From contig DYOH01000029.1 of NCBI GenBank assembly GCA_020720625.1, positions 1 to 39,014 of the forward strand: a DNA stretch of 39,014 nt, given 5' to 3'. Origin of the DNA: Acetofilamentum sp. (GTDB lineage: Bacteria; Bacteroidota; Bacteroidia; Bacteroidales; DYOH01). The position numbers and the translations under genes were made by a program. Within the stretch, counting starts at the first letter, position 1; the number at the start of each line of letters is the position of its first letter. The notes beneath the pieces were generated by a model. That model worked only from the letters and a program-made list of their open reading frames with translations, had not been told where the DNA came from and searched no databases. Below are positions 1 through 9,074 of the stretch, piece after piece.

Positions 1-84
1 AAATATCGTGTGGATGCCTACATTTATAAGGATAAAAATGCACTAATTCTATTGAGGGAAAAGATTTCTAAACTTGTATTATAA
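1..84 (+). CDS. 3' end of an unidentified protein (truncated by window edge)
   Basis: The frame starting at base 1 is open until a TAA at 82-84 and gives 27 residues ending in LLREKISKLVL. Only the C-terminus is visible, so no family can be assigned. The start of the fragment (YRVDAYIYKDK) loosely resembles the first strand of SPOR-type repeats, but this is too short to use. A CTTAAC/GTTAAG pair begins about 14 bases after the stop (see the repeat entry). The call as coding rests only on an open frame running off the window. Confidence 0.45.
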   Translation, partial: KYRVDAYIYKDKNALILLREKISKLVL

Positions 85-571
85 TAATATTTCTGTACCT
101 TAACTTAAGGCACTTGAAATATTCGCTCCATTCTCCGTATATTATGTTAAGCAGATTGCCAGCCATTGAATTTATTGGACAATGAAAGAGTAGTTATTCT
201 ATTTTGTAAAAAAGCGCAATTTTTTGTTTACATTTATATCAGATAAATATTTCCCAAACATTATGTTAAGTGCTTATGACTTTTTTTTATTTTTATCCGG
301 TAAATATAGAAATACATTATTTCGCATATCGGTTTGCATTTATCTACTGTTCTACATCTATTTTGTATTTCAATGGTCTATTTTCCAATTTTTTCATTAT
401 TTATTCTATTATGGATTTGTTACATAATTTGTACTCTTCAATTGCTACATGCGCCATTTTGGAACTTTGGCCATTTGCATTTTTTTGTCCGATAATTAAT
501 ATTATGTTAAGTAGGAGATATGAAATCTCATCACTCAACTATCATAAATACAGGACTTTAGCTTACAAAAT
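85..571. other. Gene-free AT-rich interval with 11-mer repeats
   Basis: This stretch of about 490 bases lies between the truncated gene and the tpx terminator. Short open frames (for example 224-427) are Phe/Tyr/Ile-rich products of a T-rich sequence, start without a recognisable promoter, and one runs through the tpx terminator, so none is called. The only structure seen is three copies of ATTATGTTAAG, listed separately. Confidence 0.6.
141..511 (+). repeat. Three direct copies of ATTATGTTAAG
   Basis: Identical 11-mers lie at 141-151, 260-270 and 501-511, spaced 119 and 241 bases apart. I did not see another exact copy in the rest of the window. Each ends in GTTAAG followed by C or T, which fits the GTTRRRY core of integron attC sites. 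The first copy is preceded by CTTAAC at 99-104, its inverted partner, but the other two lack a clear partner. They could be recombination-site cores, remnants of a small mobile repeat, or regulatory boxes. Confidence 0.6.
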
Positions 572-600
572 AAAAAAACCGACCCCACCGGGCCGGTTTC
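572..600 (-). terminator. Intrinsic terminator of clpC-tpx
   Basis: Read on the minus strand, AAACCG...CGGTTT forms a stem (576-581 with 594-599). It is extended inward by GCCC/GGGT pairing and followed by a run of seven T. It lies just downstream of the tpx stop codon, which fits the end of the clpC-tpx transcript. Confidence 0.85.
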
Positions 601-620
601 AAGATTAAACATAATATGTT

Positions 621-1139
621 CTATACCAATGTCTTTGCAATATTTAGTGCGGCTTCGTAATCGGGTTCTTGAGCTATTTCGGGAACATACTCCACATGGC
701 GAATAATTCCTTCTTTGTCAATTACCACTGTTCCACGGGCAAGTAAACGCAACCCTCCTATTAAAAATCCGTATTTTGTACCAAAATCTACCTGTTGATA
801 ATCGGAAAGCATCACCACTTTGTCTATTCCTTCTGCTCCGCAAAAACGCTTTTGCGCAAAAGGCAGGTCATTTGAAATACTCAGTATTACTATGTCTTCT
901 CCCAATTCTACGGCTCTTTTGTTAAATACCCGATTCTGTGTGGCACATACCCCGGTATCTACAGATGGAAAAATACTCAATATTCTTACCTTGCCATCGT
1001 ATTTACTCAATGATTCTTCTTCAAGGGCTCCATTTACTACTTTAAAATCGGGCGCTTTTGTTCCAACTTTGGCTTCGTCTCCTAAAAGTACCACCGGTTT
1101 ACCTACAAAGGTAACTTTTCCTTCTGTTTTCGTTAGCAT
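621..1139 (-). CDS. tpx: Thiol peroxidase (atypical 2-Cys peroxiredoxin)
   Basis: Tpx reduces hydrogen peroxide and organic hydroperoxides in the cytoplasm, using thioredoxin as electron donor. The 172-residue product has the usual length and motifs. The peroxidatic cysteine is Cys65 in PSVDTGVCATQ, and the resolving cysteine is Cys100 in KRFCGAEG, matching the Cys61/Cys95 pair of E. coli Tpx. The N-terminal KPVVLLGDEAKVG and the APDF motif are also typical. The ATG lies three bases after the clpC stop, so the two genes are almost certainly co-transcribed. This links peroxide defence to ClpC protein quality control. A strong terminator follows. Confidence 0.96.
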   Translation of the reverse strand: MLTKTEGKVTFVGKPVVLLGDEAKVGTKAPDFKVVNGALEEESLSKYDGKVRILSIFPSVDTGVCATQNRVFNKRAVELGEDIVILSISNDLPFAQKRFCGAEGIDKVVMLSDYQQVDFGTKYGFLIGGLRLLARGTVVIDKEGIIRHVEYVPEIAQEPDYEAALNIAKTLV

Positions 1140-1142
1140 AAT

Positions 1143-3716
1143 TTATTCATTTTTAGGGTTTATATTCAAATTTTTAGGAGCATCTAATTGGTGGTTTCCT
1201 GGCGATTGAAGTGCCTTTGGTTTTACCTTTACAACTATTTTGTTTTCTGCGCTGTCTAAATCAACCAATAATACGTCGCCGTTTACAACTGAGGCCTCTA
1301 TGATGGCTTCTGCCATTTCGTCTTCAAGATATTTTTGTATAGCTCTTTTCAACGGACGGGCACCAAATTTAATATCGAAACCTTTTTCAGCAACAAAATC
1401 TACTGCCGCCGGCGTTAACTCAAGTGTATAGCCCATCTCTTCCACACGTTTGTATAATCCGGTTAATTCTACGTGAATAATCTTATGTATATCTTCCTTT
1501 GTAAGATTATTAAACATTACTACGTCGTCTATACGGTTCAGAAATTCCGGTGCAAATGCTTTTTTAAGAGCTTTCTCAATTACCCGCTTGTTGTTTTCCT
1601 TATCGGTTTCTGCTCCTGCAAAGCCAACTCCTTTACCAAAGTCTTCAATTTGACGGCTTCCGATATTGGATGTCATAATTACAATGGTGTTTTTAAAATC
1701 AACCCGGCGACCTAAACTGTCGGTTAATTGCCCATCGTCGAGCAATTGCAATAATATATTGAAAACATCAGGGTGCGCTTTTTCTATTTCATCCAAGAGT
1801 ACCACTGAATATGGCTTACGTCTTACTTTCTCTGTTAGTTGCCCGCCTTCTTCGTATCCTACATAACCGGGAGGTGCTCCAACGAGTCGCGATACGGAAA
1901 ATTTCTCCATGTACTCGCTCATATCAATTCGTACCAGTGCATCTTTCGAGTCGAACAAATACTCTGCGAGCACTTTGGCCAATTCGGTTTTTCCAACGCC
2001 CGTAGGACCCAAAAATATAAACGAACCAATGGGTTTGCTTGGGTCTTTCATTCCTGCACGGTTCCTTTTTATGGCTTTTACTATTTTGTTGATGGCCTCT
2101 GACTGACCAATTACCCGTTTTTTTAGTTGGTCGGCCATTAAAAGCAGGCGTTTGCCCTCTTCCTGTGCAATTCTGGTTACCGGAATACCTGTCATCATTG
2201 CAATTACTTCTTCAACGCTTTTGTCGGTTACTAATTGCCGGTTTTGCGACATTTCACGCATCCATTTGCGCTTCTCGTTTTCGAGTTCGCGCATATAATC
2301 TTGCTCTTTGTCGCGGAATGAGGCTGCCAATTCAAAATTTTGACTTGATACGGCGCTTACTTTGTTTTGCTTGGTCTCTTCGAGCAGTTTTTCTATCTCT
2401 TCTATCCGCTTTGGTACTTGAATATTTGAAATATGTACGCGAGAGCCTGCTTCGTCCAATGCATCTATGGCTTTATCGGGTAAATGCCTGTCGCTGATGT
2501 ATCGTTCGCTTAGCCTTACACATTGTTCTAAGGCTTCGTTGGTATAAGTTACGTTGTGATGGTTTTCGTAGCGCTCTTTAATGTTGTGCAGAATTTCGAG
2601 TGTTTCCCCTGCACTTGTCGGGTCTACCATTATTTTCTGAAATCGTCTTTCAAGTGCACCATCTTTCTCTATGTGCATGCGATATTCGTCTAAAGTAGTT
2701 GCACCAATACATTGTATTTCGCCTCTTGCAAGTGCGGGTTTTAGCATATTGGCAGCATCTAGCGAACCACTTGCACCGCCTGCTCCTACAATGGTATGTA
2801 TCTCGTCTATAAATAGTATCACATTATTGGTATTGGCCAGCTCATTTAAAATGGACTTCATGCGTTCTTCAAACTGACCACGGTATTTGGTACCTGCAAC
2901 GATAGAGGCCAAATCAAGGGTTACAATTCTTTTATCGAAGAGCACTCTTGATACCTTTTTTTGAATGATGCGCAATGCTAAACCTTCTACAATAGCAGAT
3001 TTACCAACGCCTGGCTCGCCAATTAGTACCGGATTATTTTTCTTGCGACGGGATAGTATTTGTACTACCCTTTCAATCTCTACATCGCGGCCAACTATTG
3101 GATCCAATCTGCCTTCCTCGGCAGCAACCGTTAAATCTATACCGAAATTATCCAAAACCGGAGTTTCTGAACTGGCCTGTACTTTGCCAGTTGACTGCGG
3201 TGCACGGGATTTCTGTGGTCCATCCTCTTCGTCATCGTCATCGTCATCATCATCCGGATTTTCCGACGAGCCCATGGTTTTTTCTAAATCAACTTCGGTC
3301 TTAAATACATGGTAGTCAATATTATACTTCGAATCCAATACTTTCGAAACCGTATTATTGTTCTCTTTTAACAAAGCCAACATTAAATGCTCGGTGTCAG
3401 CAAAATCGTCGTTAAATGCATTTACTTCTAAAAGCAAAAGTTTCATAATCTTATCGGTGCTTTGGAGCATCGGCAATGAATTGATATCATCCAATTTCGA
3501 AGATTTATCCGTATGAAGTTTGCTTTCAATTTCTGCTTTTATGTTTTCAAAATCTACGCCCATGTTGTGAAGTATATCTATGGTAAGTCCATCGCCTTCG
3601 CGCAGAATACCTAAAAAAAGGTGTTCGGGTGCTAAAAACGGATTACCTAGTCGTATAGCTTCTTCCCTACTGTAGGCTAAAATGTCGTTTACTCGTTGGG
3701 AGAATTTTGCGTCCAT
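1143..3716 (-). CDS. clpC: ATP-dependent Clp protease ATP-binding subunit ClpC
   Basis: This is an AAA+ unfoldase that feeds proteins to ClpP, or acts as a disaggregase with adaptors. The 857 residues show two Clp N-repeats (about 1-145), an acidic linker, a first AAA+ module (Walker A GEPGVGKS 233-240, Walker B LFIDE about 301-305), a UVR-type coiled insert (about 437-475) and a second AAA+ module (Walker A GPTGVGKT 570-577, then the GAPPGYVGY pore loop). The UVR region separates ClpC from ClpA/ClpB. An unusual feature is the linker at 155-165, with eight aspartates then EED, encoded by near-perfect GAT/GAC repeats. It is the first gene of a clpC-tpx operon and divergent from gyrA. Confidence 0.96.
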   Translation of the reverse strand: MDAKFSQRVNDILAYSREEAIRLGNPFLAPEHLFLGILREGDGLTIDILHNMGVDFENIKAEIESKLHTDKSSKLDDINSLPMLQSTDKIMKLLLLEVNAFNDDFADTEHLMLALLKENNNTVSKVLDSKYNIDYHVFKTEVDLEKTMGSSENPDDDDDDDDEEDGPQKSRAPQSTGKVQASSETPVLDNFGIDLTVAAEEGRLDPIVGRDVEIERVVQILSRRKKNNPVLIGEPGVGKSAIVEGLALRIIQKKVSRVLFDKRIVTLDLASIVAGTKYRGQFEERMKSILNELANTNNVILFIDEIHTIVGAGGASGSLDAANMLKPALARGEIQCIGATTLDEYRMHIEKDGALERRFQKIMVDPTSAGETLEILHNIKERYENHHNVTYTNEALEQCVRLSERYISDRHLPDKAIDALDEAGSRVHISNIQVPKRIEEIEKLLEETKQNKVSAVSSQNFELAASFRDKEQDYMRELENEKRKWMREMSQNRQLVTDKSVEEVIAMMTGIPVTRIAQEEGKRLLLMADQLKKRVIGQSEAINKIVKAIKRNRAGMKDPSKPIGSFIFLGPTGVGKTELAKVLAEYLFDSKDALVRIDMSEYMEKFSVSRLVGAPPGYVGYEEGGQLTEKVRRKPYSVVLLDEIEKAHPDVFNILLQLLDDGQLTDSLGRRVDFKNTIVIMTSNIGSRQIEDFGKGVGFAGAETDKENNKRVIEKALKKAFAPEFLNRIDDVVMFNNLTKEDIHKIIHVELTGLYKRVEEMGYTLELTPAAVDFVAEKGFDIKFGARPLKRAIQKYLEDEMAEAIIEASVVNGDVLLVDLDSAENKIVVKVKPKALQSPGNHQLDAPKNLNINPKNE

Positions 3717-4041
3717 ATTTTTTATTTTCTAATTTCCAAAAATACTACTTTTTTCTTTTCAAATGAAGTTTTGTTGGTAACTTCCTTCATTTTTTATTAT
3801 TTATTAAACTTTTTTTTCTCGCAATTTATAGTCCAATGCTGCGCTACTGCCATTTTGTCGCTATTCTTAAATAGGTTCTGACTTATATTCCTTGCCTTTC
3901 GATTTTGTGGATAAGTTTATACGCTTTTTTTTCGCTCAATCCAATTATTATTTGTAGTTTAGAGCTCATTTTTAAAAAGCGCCTGATTTATACAAATGAT
4001 TTATTATTAGGCGCTTATTCTAAGTATAGTAAATAATCAAT
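3717..4041. promoter_or_regulatory. clpC/gyrA divergent intergenic region with leader dyad
   Basis: This 325-base gap carries regulatory sequence for both divergent genes. An 8-bp inverted repeat, AAGCGCCT (3977-3984) with AGGCGCTT (4009-4016), separated by 24 bases, ends 25 bases before the gyrA ATG. It is followed by no T-run, so it is not a terminator. A perfect DnaA-box sequence (TTATCCACA on the minus strand) lies at 3906-3914. A TTTG at 3951-3954 preceded by TATTA is an imperfect -7 match for gyrA. No gene is seen. Confidence 0.55.
3737..3763 (-). promoter_or_regulatory. Candidate clpC promoter
   Basis: On the minus strand TATTTTTG (plus-strand CAAAAATA, 3737-3744) matches the Bacteroidota -7 element TAnnTTTG and lies 20 bases upstream of the clpC ATG. 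A TTTG (plus CAAA, 3760-3763) lies 15 bases further upstream, shorter than the usual spacing of about 19-21, so the -33 call is weak. Confidence 0.5.
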
Positions 4042-6558
4042 ATGAGTTCAAACGAAAGAATTTTGAAGATTGACATCGAGCAGGAAATGAAAGCGGCCTA
4101 CATAGATTATTCTATGTCGGTGATAGTTTCCAGAGCCCTTCCGGATGTGCGCGATGGTTTTAAACCTGTTCACCGACGTGTGCTTTTCGGTATGCAGGAC
4201 TTAGGCTTAGCTGCCAATAGACCTTATAAAAAATCTGCCAGAATCGTTGGTGAAGTTTTAGGTAAATATCATCCTCATGGTGATAGTTCTGTCTATTATA
4301 CAATGGTGAGAATGGCCCAAAACTGGTCGCTCAGATATCCTTTGGTCGATGGCCAGGGTAACTTTGGCTCAGTTGACGGTGATAGCCCTGCGGCTATGCG
4401 TTATACGGAAGCTCGTTTAAGTAAAATTGCCGAACAGATGCTCCGCGATATTAACAAGGAAACTGTTGATTTTCAGCTAAATTTTGATGATTCTTTACAT
4501 GAGCCTAAAGTTTTGCCTACAGTATTACCTAATTTGCTGGTGAACGGTTCGTCGGGAATTGCCGTGGGAATGGCTACCAATATGCCTCCACATAATCTCA
4601 CCGAAGTAGTTGATGGTATTGTGGCTTATATCGAAGATCCAGAAATTAGCATCGAAGGCTTGATGAAGTACGTTAAAGCTCCTGATTTTCCTACCGGTGG
4701 CTCTATTTATGGCTATCAGGGTGTAAAAGAAGCTTTCGAAACCGGCAGAGGCCGAATCATTATTCGTGGTAAGCATCACGTGGAAACAAATCCTAGCGGA
4801 CGCGAAAAAATTATCGTTTCTGAGATTCCATATCTGGTAAATAAAGCTGAGTTTATTCAAAAAGTAGCCGATTTGGTGAACGAGAAAAAAATTGAAGGTA
4901 TCGTTTATGCAAACGACGAATCCGACAAAAACGGAATGCGCATTATCTTTGTTTTGAAAAAGGATGCCATTGCTAATGTGGTACTTAACAAATTGTATAA
5001 ATATACAGCCCTTCAATCTTCATTTAGTGTAAATAATATTGCCCTGGTGAATGGAAGACCAATGACTTTAAACCTGAAAGATTTAATACATTATTTTGTT
5101 GAGCATAGGCACGACGTGGTTATTCGCAGAACACGATTCGAACTTAAAGAAGCCGAAAACAGAGCCCATATTCTCGAAGGATATATTATTGCGCTAGACC
5201 ATATCGACGAAGTAATTGCCCTTATTAAGGCCAGCAGAACTCCTGATATCGCCAGAACTGGTTTAATGGAAAACTTTGGTTTATCAGAAGAGCAAGCAAA
5301 AGCTATTCTCGAAATGCGTTTGCAAAGATTAACCGGTCTCGAAATTGATAAAATAAGACAAGAATACGACGAATTACTCAAACTTATTAACTATTTAAAG
5401 GAAGTTCTCGAAAAAGTAGAACTCCGCATGAAAATTATTAAAGATGAGTTGCTCGAATTGAAAGAAAAATTTGGGGATGAGCGCAGAACTGACATTATTT
5501 ATACAAGCGAAGAATTTAATCCGGAAGACTTTTATGCCGATGAACCTGTTGTTATTACAATTTCGCATTTGGGTTACATCAAAAGAACTCCCCTAAACGA
5601 TTTTAAAACCCAAAACCGTGGTGGAAGGGGGCTTAAAGGTAGTTCTACAAGAAACGAAGATTTTATTCAGCATATCTATGTGGCCACTGTGCACAATACC
5701 CTTTTGTTGTTTACCGAAAAAGGTCGTTGTTTTTGGCTCAAAGTTTACGATATCCCTGAAGGTGCGCGCACTACACAAGGTAGAGCCATTCAGAACCTCA
5801 TTAATATTGAACAAGACGATAAGGTTAAGGCCTATATCAACTTGAGTGGTAAACTCTCTGATCAACAATACATTCAAAATCATTACATTATACTGGCTAC
5901 CAAAGGCGGTATTATCAAAAAAACAACGCTTGAGGAGTATAGCAGACCTCGACAATCGGGCATTAATGCTATTACCGTGCGCGAAGCTGACCATTTGCTC
6001 GAAGCTCGTTTGACTGATGGAACCCACGAAATTTTTATGGCTGCACGCTCCGGAAAAGCAATCAGATTTAACGAAAGTGCCGTTAGACCAATGGGACGCA
6101 CAGCAAGTGGCGTTAGAGGTATTAAACTCGAAGAAAAAGATGAGCTTATTGGACTTATTACCATTGCTCCCAACGACGATGCAACTGTGCTGGTAGTTTC
6201 CGAAAACGGATACGGTAAACGTACGGGTATTGATGCCTACAGAGTTACTAATCGTGGTGGTAAAGGTGTTAAAACCATGAATATTACTGAAAAAACCGGT
6301 GATTTAATTGCCGTGAAAAGTGTAAACGATAACGACGACTTAATGATTATTAATCGTTCCGGTATTACAATCAGGATGCTTGTTGCTACTTTGCGAGAAC
6401 TCGGAAGGGCTACGCAAGGGGTTAAACTCATTAATATTGGTAAAAACGACGCCATTGCAAGTGTAGCTAAAGTCGACAAAGAATACGTTGATAGTGCAGA
6501 CGAAATGGGCGAAAGTGAAAAAGAAGGCGATGAATTTGAATCTGATATTACTGAATAA
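4042..6558 (+). CDS. gyrA: DNA gyrase subunit A
   Basis: GyrA is the DNA breakage-reunion subunit that introduces negative supercoils together with GyrB. The 838 residues contain the topoisomerase IV/gyrase A core, with catalytic Tyr121 in AAMRYTEAR and the quinolone-resistance region [17 protein letters not shown]. They also contain the C-terminal beta-pinwheel with a GyrA-box-like QNRGGRG near residue 535, which argues for gyrase rather than ParC, and a highly acidic tail. Ser82 corresponds to E. coli Ser83, and the residue equivalent to Asp87 is Tyr86. It is monocistronic: a hairpin terminator follows directly and the leader carries a dyad. Confidence 0.97.
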   Translation: MSSNERILKIDIEQEMKAAYIDYSMSVIVSRALPDVRDGFKPVHRRVLFGMQDLGLAANRPYKKSARIVGEVLGKYHPHGDSSVYYTMVRMAQNWSLRYPLVDGQGNFGSVDGDSPAAMRYTEARLSKIAEQMLRDINKETVDFQLNFDDSLHEPKVLPTVLPNLLVNGSSGIAVGMATNMPPHNLTEVVDGIVAYIEDPEISIEGLMKYVKAPDFPTGGSIYGYQGVKEAFETGRGRIIIRGKHHVETNPSGREKIIVSEIPYLVNKAEFIQKVADLVNEKKIEGIVYANDESDKNGMRIIFVLKKDAIANVVLNKLYKYTALQSSFSVNNIALVNGRPMTLNLKDLIHYFVEHRHDVVIRRTRFELKEAENRAHILEGYIIALDHIDEVIALIKASRTPDIARTGLMENFGLSEEQAKAILEMRLQRLTGLEIDKIRQEYDELLKLINYLKEVLEKVELRMKIIKDELLELKEKFGDERRTDIIYTSEEFNPEDFYADEPVVITISHLGYIKRTPLNDFKTQNRGGRGLKGSSTRNEDFIQHIYVATVHNTLLLFTEKGRCFWLKVYDIPEGARTTQGRAIQNLINIEQDDKVKAYINLSGKLSDQQYIQNHYIILATKGGIIKKTTLEEYSRPRQSGINAITVREADHLLEARLTDGTHEIFMAARSGKAIRFNESAVRPMGRTASGVRGIKLEEKDELIGLITIAPNDDATVLVVSENGYGKRTGIDAYRVTNRGGKGVKTMNITEKTGDLIAVKSVNDNDDLMIINRSGITIRMLVATLRELGRATQGVKLINIGKNDAIASVAKVDKEYVDSADEMGESEKEGDEFESDITE

Positions 6559-6579
6559 CGATTACTTTCTTTTTAGTAA

Positions 6580-6614
6580 AAAAAAAGGAGCCAGATGTTG
6601 GGCTCCTTTTTTTT
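6580..6614 (+). terminator. Intrinsic terminator of gyrA
   Basis: GGAGCC (6587-6592) pairs with GGCTCC (6601-6606) across an 8-base loop. The stem is flanked by an A-run on the left and eight T on the right, 28 bases after the gyrA stop. Confidence 0.92.
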
Positions 6615-6789
6615 GCATTTTTTTTAAAATTTATGTTTCTGACCCGGACGGCATTCATATAAATAAAATTTATCGCATTCAATTTATATTATCTAAAATC
6701 AGGTGTAATTGCAATATTATTTAAATCATTATTTTACAATTACATATAGCAATATTTTAAAATTACTTCTAAATAATTTATTACAACAT

Positions 6790-6815
6790 AATTTAAGAGT
6801 TAAAAGTCTTAAATT
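6790..6815. promoter_or_regulatory. 9-bp dyad upstream of the YqaE-like gene
   Basis: AATTTAAGA and TCTTAAATT form a perfect inverted repeat around an 8-base spacer, 32 bases before the next ATG. The position suits an operator, but the sequence is very AT-rich and no regulator can be named. The rest of 6615-6847 is AT-rich and holds nothing else recognisable. Confidence 0.35.
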
Positions 6816-6847
6816 AGCACTTAGTATTAATCCTAAATTAATGTAAC

Positions 6848-7261
6848 ATGAAAAATTTCAAAATTTTAGCATCTTTTTTGCTTATCTTTTTCTTTGCATC
6901 GAATGTATCTTTTGCCGCTGAAAATCTGAATCCGGCACACAATGCCGCAAAATCTGCTGTTGATGTACAACAAATGGCACCGCAAAGTGCGAAACAGATA
7001 ACGCAATCGGAAATAGTTTTAAATCAAAATGTTAAATCCGAAATTCTAAAATCAAATAAAAAAGCAAACAAAAAAATGGCAGATCCTACAAAAACAAATG
7101 TAGAAAAAACCATCCTCTTTATTCTAGCCATTTTTATTCCATTTTTAGCTGTTGGATTACACACAAATTGGGGAATGCCAACTGTTTGGAGTTTACTTTG
7201 GACTTTCCTTGGATTTTGGTTATTGGGAGTAATTCACGCTTTTATTGTTTTGATGAGATAA
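6848..7261 (+). CDS. Secreted-type YqaE/Pmp3-like small membrane protein
   Basis: The 137-residue product starts with a signal peptide (cleavage likely after FAAE-type residues near 24). It continues with a polar, Lys/Gln-rich stretch (about 25-90) and ends in two hydrophobic segments (about 92-110 and 115-135). The C-terminal part, ILAIFIPFLAVGL...GVIHAFIVL, resembles the Pmp3/YqaE (UPF0057) proteolipid family, which consists of two-helix membrane proteins linked to stress and membrane potential. Standard Pmp3 proteins are about 50 residues, so this is an extended form of the kind seen in Bacteroidota. Its role here is unknown. It is a single-gene unit between the gyrA terminator and its own terminator. 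Confidence 0.75.
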   Translation: MKNFKILASFLLIFFFASNVSFAAENLNPAHNAAKSAVDVQQMAPQSAKQITQSEIVLNQNVKSEILKSNKKANKKMADPTKTNVEKTILFILAIFIPFLAVGLHTNWGMPTVWSLLWTFLGFWLLGVIHAFIVLMR

Positions 7262-7282
7262 GATTTTTATGATATCTTTTAG

Positions 7283-7314
7283 GGGCTGATCTTTCAAAGA
7301 CAGCCCTTTTTTTT
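7283..7314 (+). terminator. Intrinsic terminator of the YqaE-like gene
   Basis: GGGCTG (7283-7288) pairs with CAGCCC (7301-7306). The interior TCTTT/AAAGA also pairs, giving a long hairpin followed by eight T, 22 bases after the stop. Confidence 0.92.
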
Positions 7315-7399
7315 GCTATTTTCAGTGCTTTTTATGCCTAATAACCCGAAAATATTTTTGAAACATGAGCAATAATTTTTTAGGCTTAACTAATTTCAT

Positions 7400-7407
7400 T
7401 AATTTTG
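7400..7407 (+). promoter_or_regulatory. Candidate -7 element of the TPR gene
   Basis: TAATTTTG matches TAnnTTTG and lies 25 bases before the ATG at 7433. Upstream there is only a TTTA-type match to the -33 TTTG. Confidence 0.5.
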
Positions 7408-7432
7408 TGCGGTAATAATAAAATGTCTTAAA

Positions 7433-8983
7433 ATGAGAAACTTAGTCTATTTATTTGTAATTATGTTTTTTGCTCAGGTTACAATGGCGCAAGCTCCAAG
7501 CCCAATGAAACCTTATGCAACACTTAAATCAGCAGTCGAAAAACTAGAGTCTGAGCTTAAAGAACCTCAGCAGGCTGATTTTCCTGATGAAAAAAAATAC
7601 CTGAAGGCTAAAGCCAAATACGATAAAAAAGTGGCTAATCCTTCTACCTGGTTTACATTAGGAGAAACTTACAAAGAAATTTATATGTATGCCGGTGCCA
7701 ATATTGGCTATGGTGCTCCCGCGCAAACAACCATTTTCTTAAAAGGTACGCCAAAAGAAAAAGCAACTTTAGAAAATAAAGAAACATGGATTTATGACGA
7801 TTTCAAGGTTCATTTTGAAAATGGCGTTGTAAAAAAATGGGAAATGAACGAAGAATTTCCCGAAGCAATGAAAAAAGCTGTGGCTGCCTATAAAAAAGTA
7901 TTTGAAACAGATGTAAAAAGCGCTTTCCAAAAGAAAGTTATTGCTTCTTTGGTCGAATTACGTAATTACACTCGTGGCGAAGGTATTATGTATTATTTCG
8001 ACAAACAACTCGATAGAGCGGTAAAAGCCTACACTTGCTCTTCTAATCTTTATTCCATGGAAGAAATGAAAGCTTCGGATACCGTAAATTATAATATCTC
8101 TGAGATTTATTATTATGGTGCCGCTTTTGCCGATGCCAACAACGATTACGAAAATGCCGTGGCCTTTTATGCAAAAAATATTGAATACTGCAAAGCTGCA
8201 CCCGAAAAATGTACCGAATTTGTTAAATCTTATCGCTACTTAGCCAACGATTACAAACAAATGGAAAACGCCGAAATGCAGGAAAAAGCCATGATGGAAG
8301 CTTACGCTAATTTTCCCGAAGATAAAGACATTTTGGTAGATCTTACCCAGTTTTATCTCGATGGTGGAAATAGCCAGAAAGCGCTCGAATTTTTGGATAA
8401 AGCCCTCGAAAAAGACCCCACTAATCATCTTTATGTATTTGTAAAAGGTACTCTTTACGATGGTTTTAAAACCAAAGTGTACGAACAGATGGATTTGTTG
8501 CGTAAAGAAGTTTATATTGCCGATACCGCAAGACAAGAAGGCAAAATGGCTAAAAAAGATTTCACAAGCTTTAAAGAAACTAAAATGGCCGAAATTGAAG
8601 CCCTTTGGCCAAATGCCGACCTCGAAATGTCTAAAGCTAAAGACATGTACAACAAAGCATTATCTATTGATCCGGCATATTTTAATGCTAAATTTAACTT
8701 GGGTGCTATTTTGTACAATAAAGGTGCTCAGATTATTAAAATGGCCGATTTAATTCCAACCTCGGATATGAAATCTTACGACAGGGAAATGGAAGAGGCC
8801 AAAGTTATTTTCGAAGAAGCTCTTCCATTCCTTGAAGAAGCGGTATTTATTGAACCCGAAAATCTTGCTGTACTGCAAACCTTAAGCACTGTTTATGCAA
8901 AATTGGGAAAATACGATAAAGTAAAAGAGCTAAAAACAAAAGTGGAAGAAATTGAAGCCAAAGAGGCTACTAAAATTAAGTAA
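7433..8983 (+). CDS. Periplasmic tetratricopeptide-repeat protein
   Basis: The 516-residue product has a signal peptide (residues 1-19, ending ...TMAQA), so it is exported. TPR-like helical pairs are visible at about 185-245, 300-335 (SQKALEFLDKALEKDPTNHLYVFVKG) and 400-430 and 465-505, with the family pattern of A/G and P spacing. The N-terminal third (20-150), with SAVEKLESEL and WFTLGETYKEIY, also reads as helical repeats. Such proteins act as assembly scaffolds in the envelope; no partner is evident. It has its own promoter and a shared downstream terminator. Lysine- and glutamate-rich composition fits a soluble periplasmic protein. No catalytic motif is seen. Confidence 0.8.
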   Translation: MRNLVYLFVIMFFAQVTMAQAPSPMKPYATLKSAVEKLESELKEPQQADFPDEKKYLKAKAKYDKKVANPSTWFTLGETYKEIYMYAGANIGYGAPAQTTIFLKGTPKEKATLENKETWIYDDFKVHFENGVVKKWEMNEEFPEAMKKAVAAYKKVFETDVKSAFQKKVIASLVELRNYTRGEGIMYYFDKQLDRAVKAYTCSSNLYSMEEMKASDTVNYNISEIYYYGAAFADANNDYENAVAFYAKNIEYCKAAPEKCTEFVKSYRYLANDYKQMENAEMQEKAMMEAYANFPEDKDILVDLTQFYLDGGNSQKALEFLDKALEKDPTNHLYVFVKGTLYDGFKTKVYEQMDLLRKEVYIADTARQEGKMAKKDFTSFKETKMAEIEALWPNADLEMSKAKDMYNKALSIDPAYFNAKFNLGAILYNKGAQIIKMADLIPTSDMKSYDREMEEAKVIFEEALPFLEEAVFIEPENLAVLQTLSTVYAKLGKYDKVKELKTKVEEIEAKEATKIK

Positions 8984-9000
8984 ATTAACTCATGCTATGC

Positions 9001-9036
9001 AAAAAAGCCTGAAGGGAATACTTCAGGCTTTTTTTT
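9001..9036. terminator. Bidirectional terminator between the TPR gene and rimO
   Basis: AGCCTGAAG (9006-9014) pairs perfectly with CTTCAGGCT (9021-9029). The stem is flanked by six A on the left and about eight T on the right, so it can stop transcripts from both convergent genes. Confidence 0.93.
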
Positions 9037-9074
9037 CCCTGTTATTTTAGAATTTTTTATCCATTAGTGCGCAA

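Noticed and set aside
224-608. Two overlapping small open frames (67 and 112 residues)
   Set aside because: Composition is Phe/Tyr/Ile-rich as expected from T-rich DNA, no promoter or family resemblance was seen, and the longer one runs through the tpx terminator on the opposite strand.
4525-5016. Long antisense frame within gyrA, and similar frames inside clpC, ftsY and the kinase
   Set aside because: They are shadows of strongly supported genes, with no independent start signals or family similarity.
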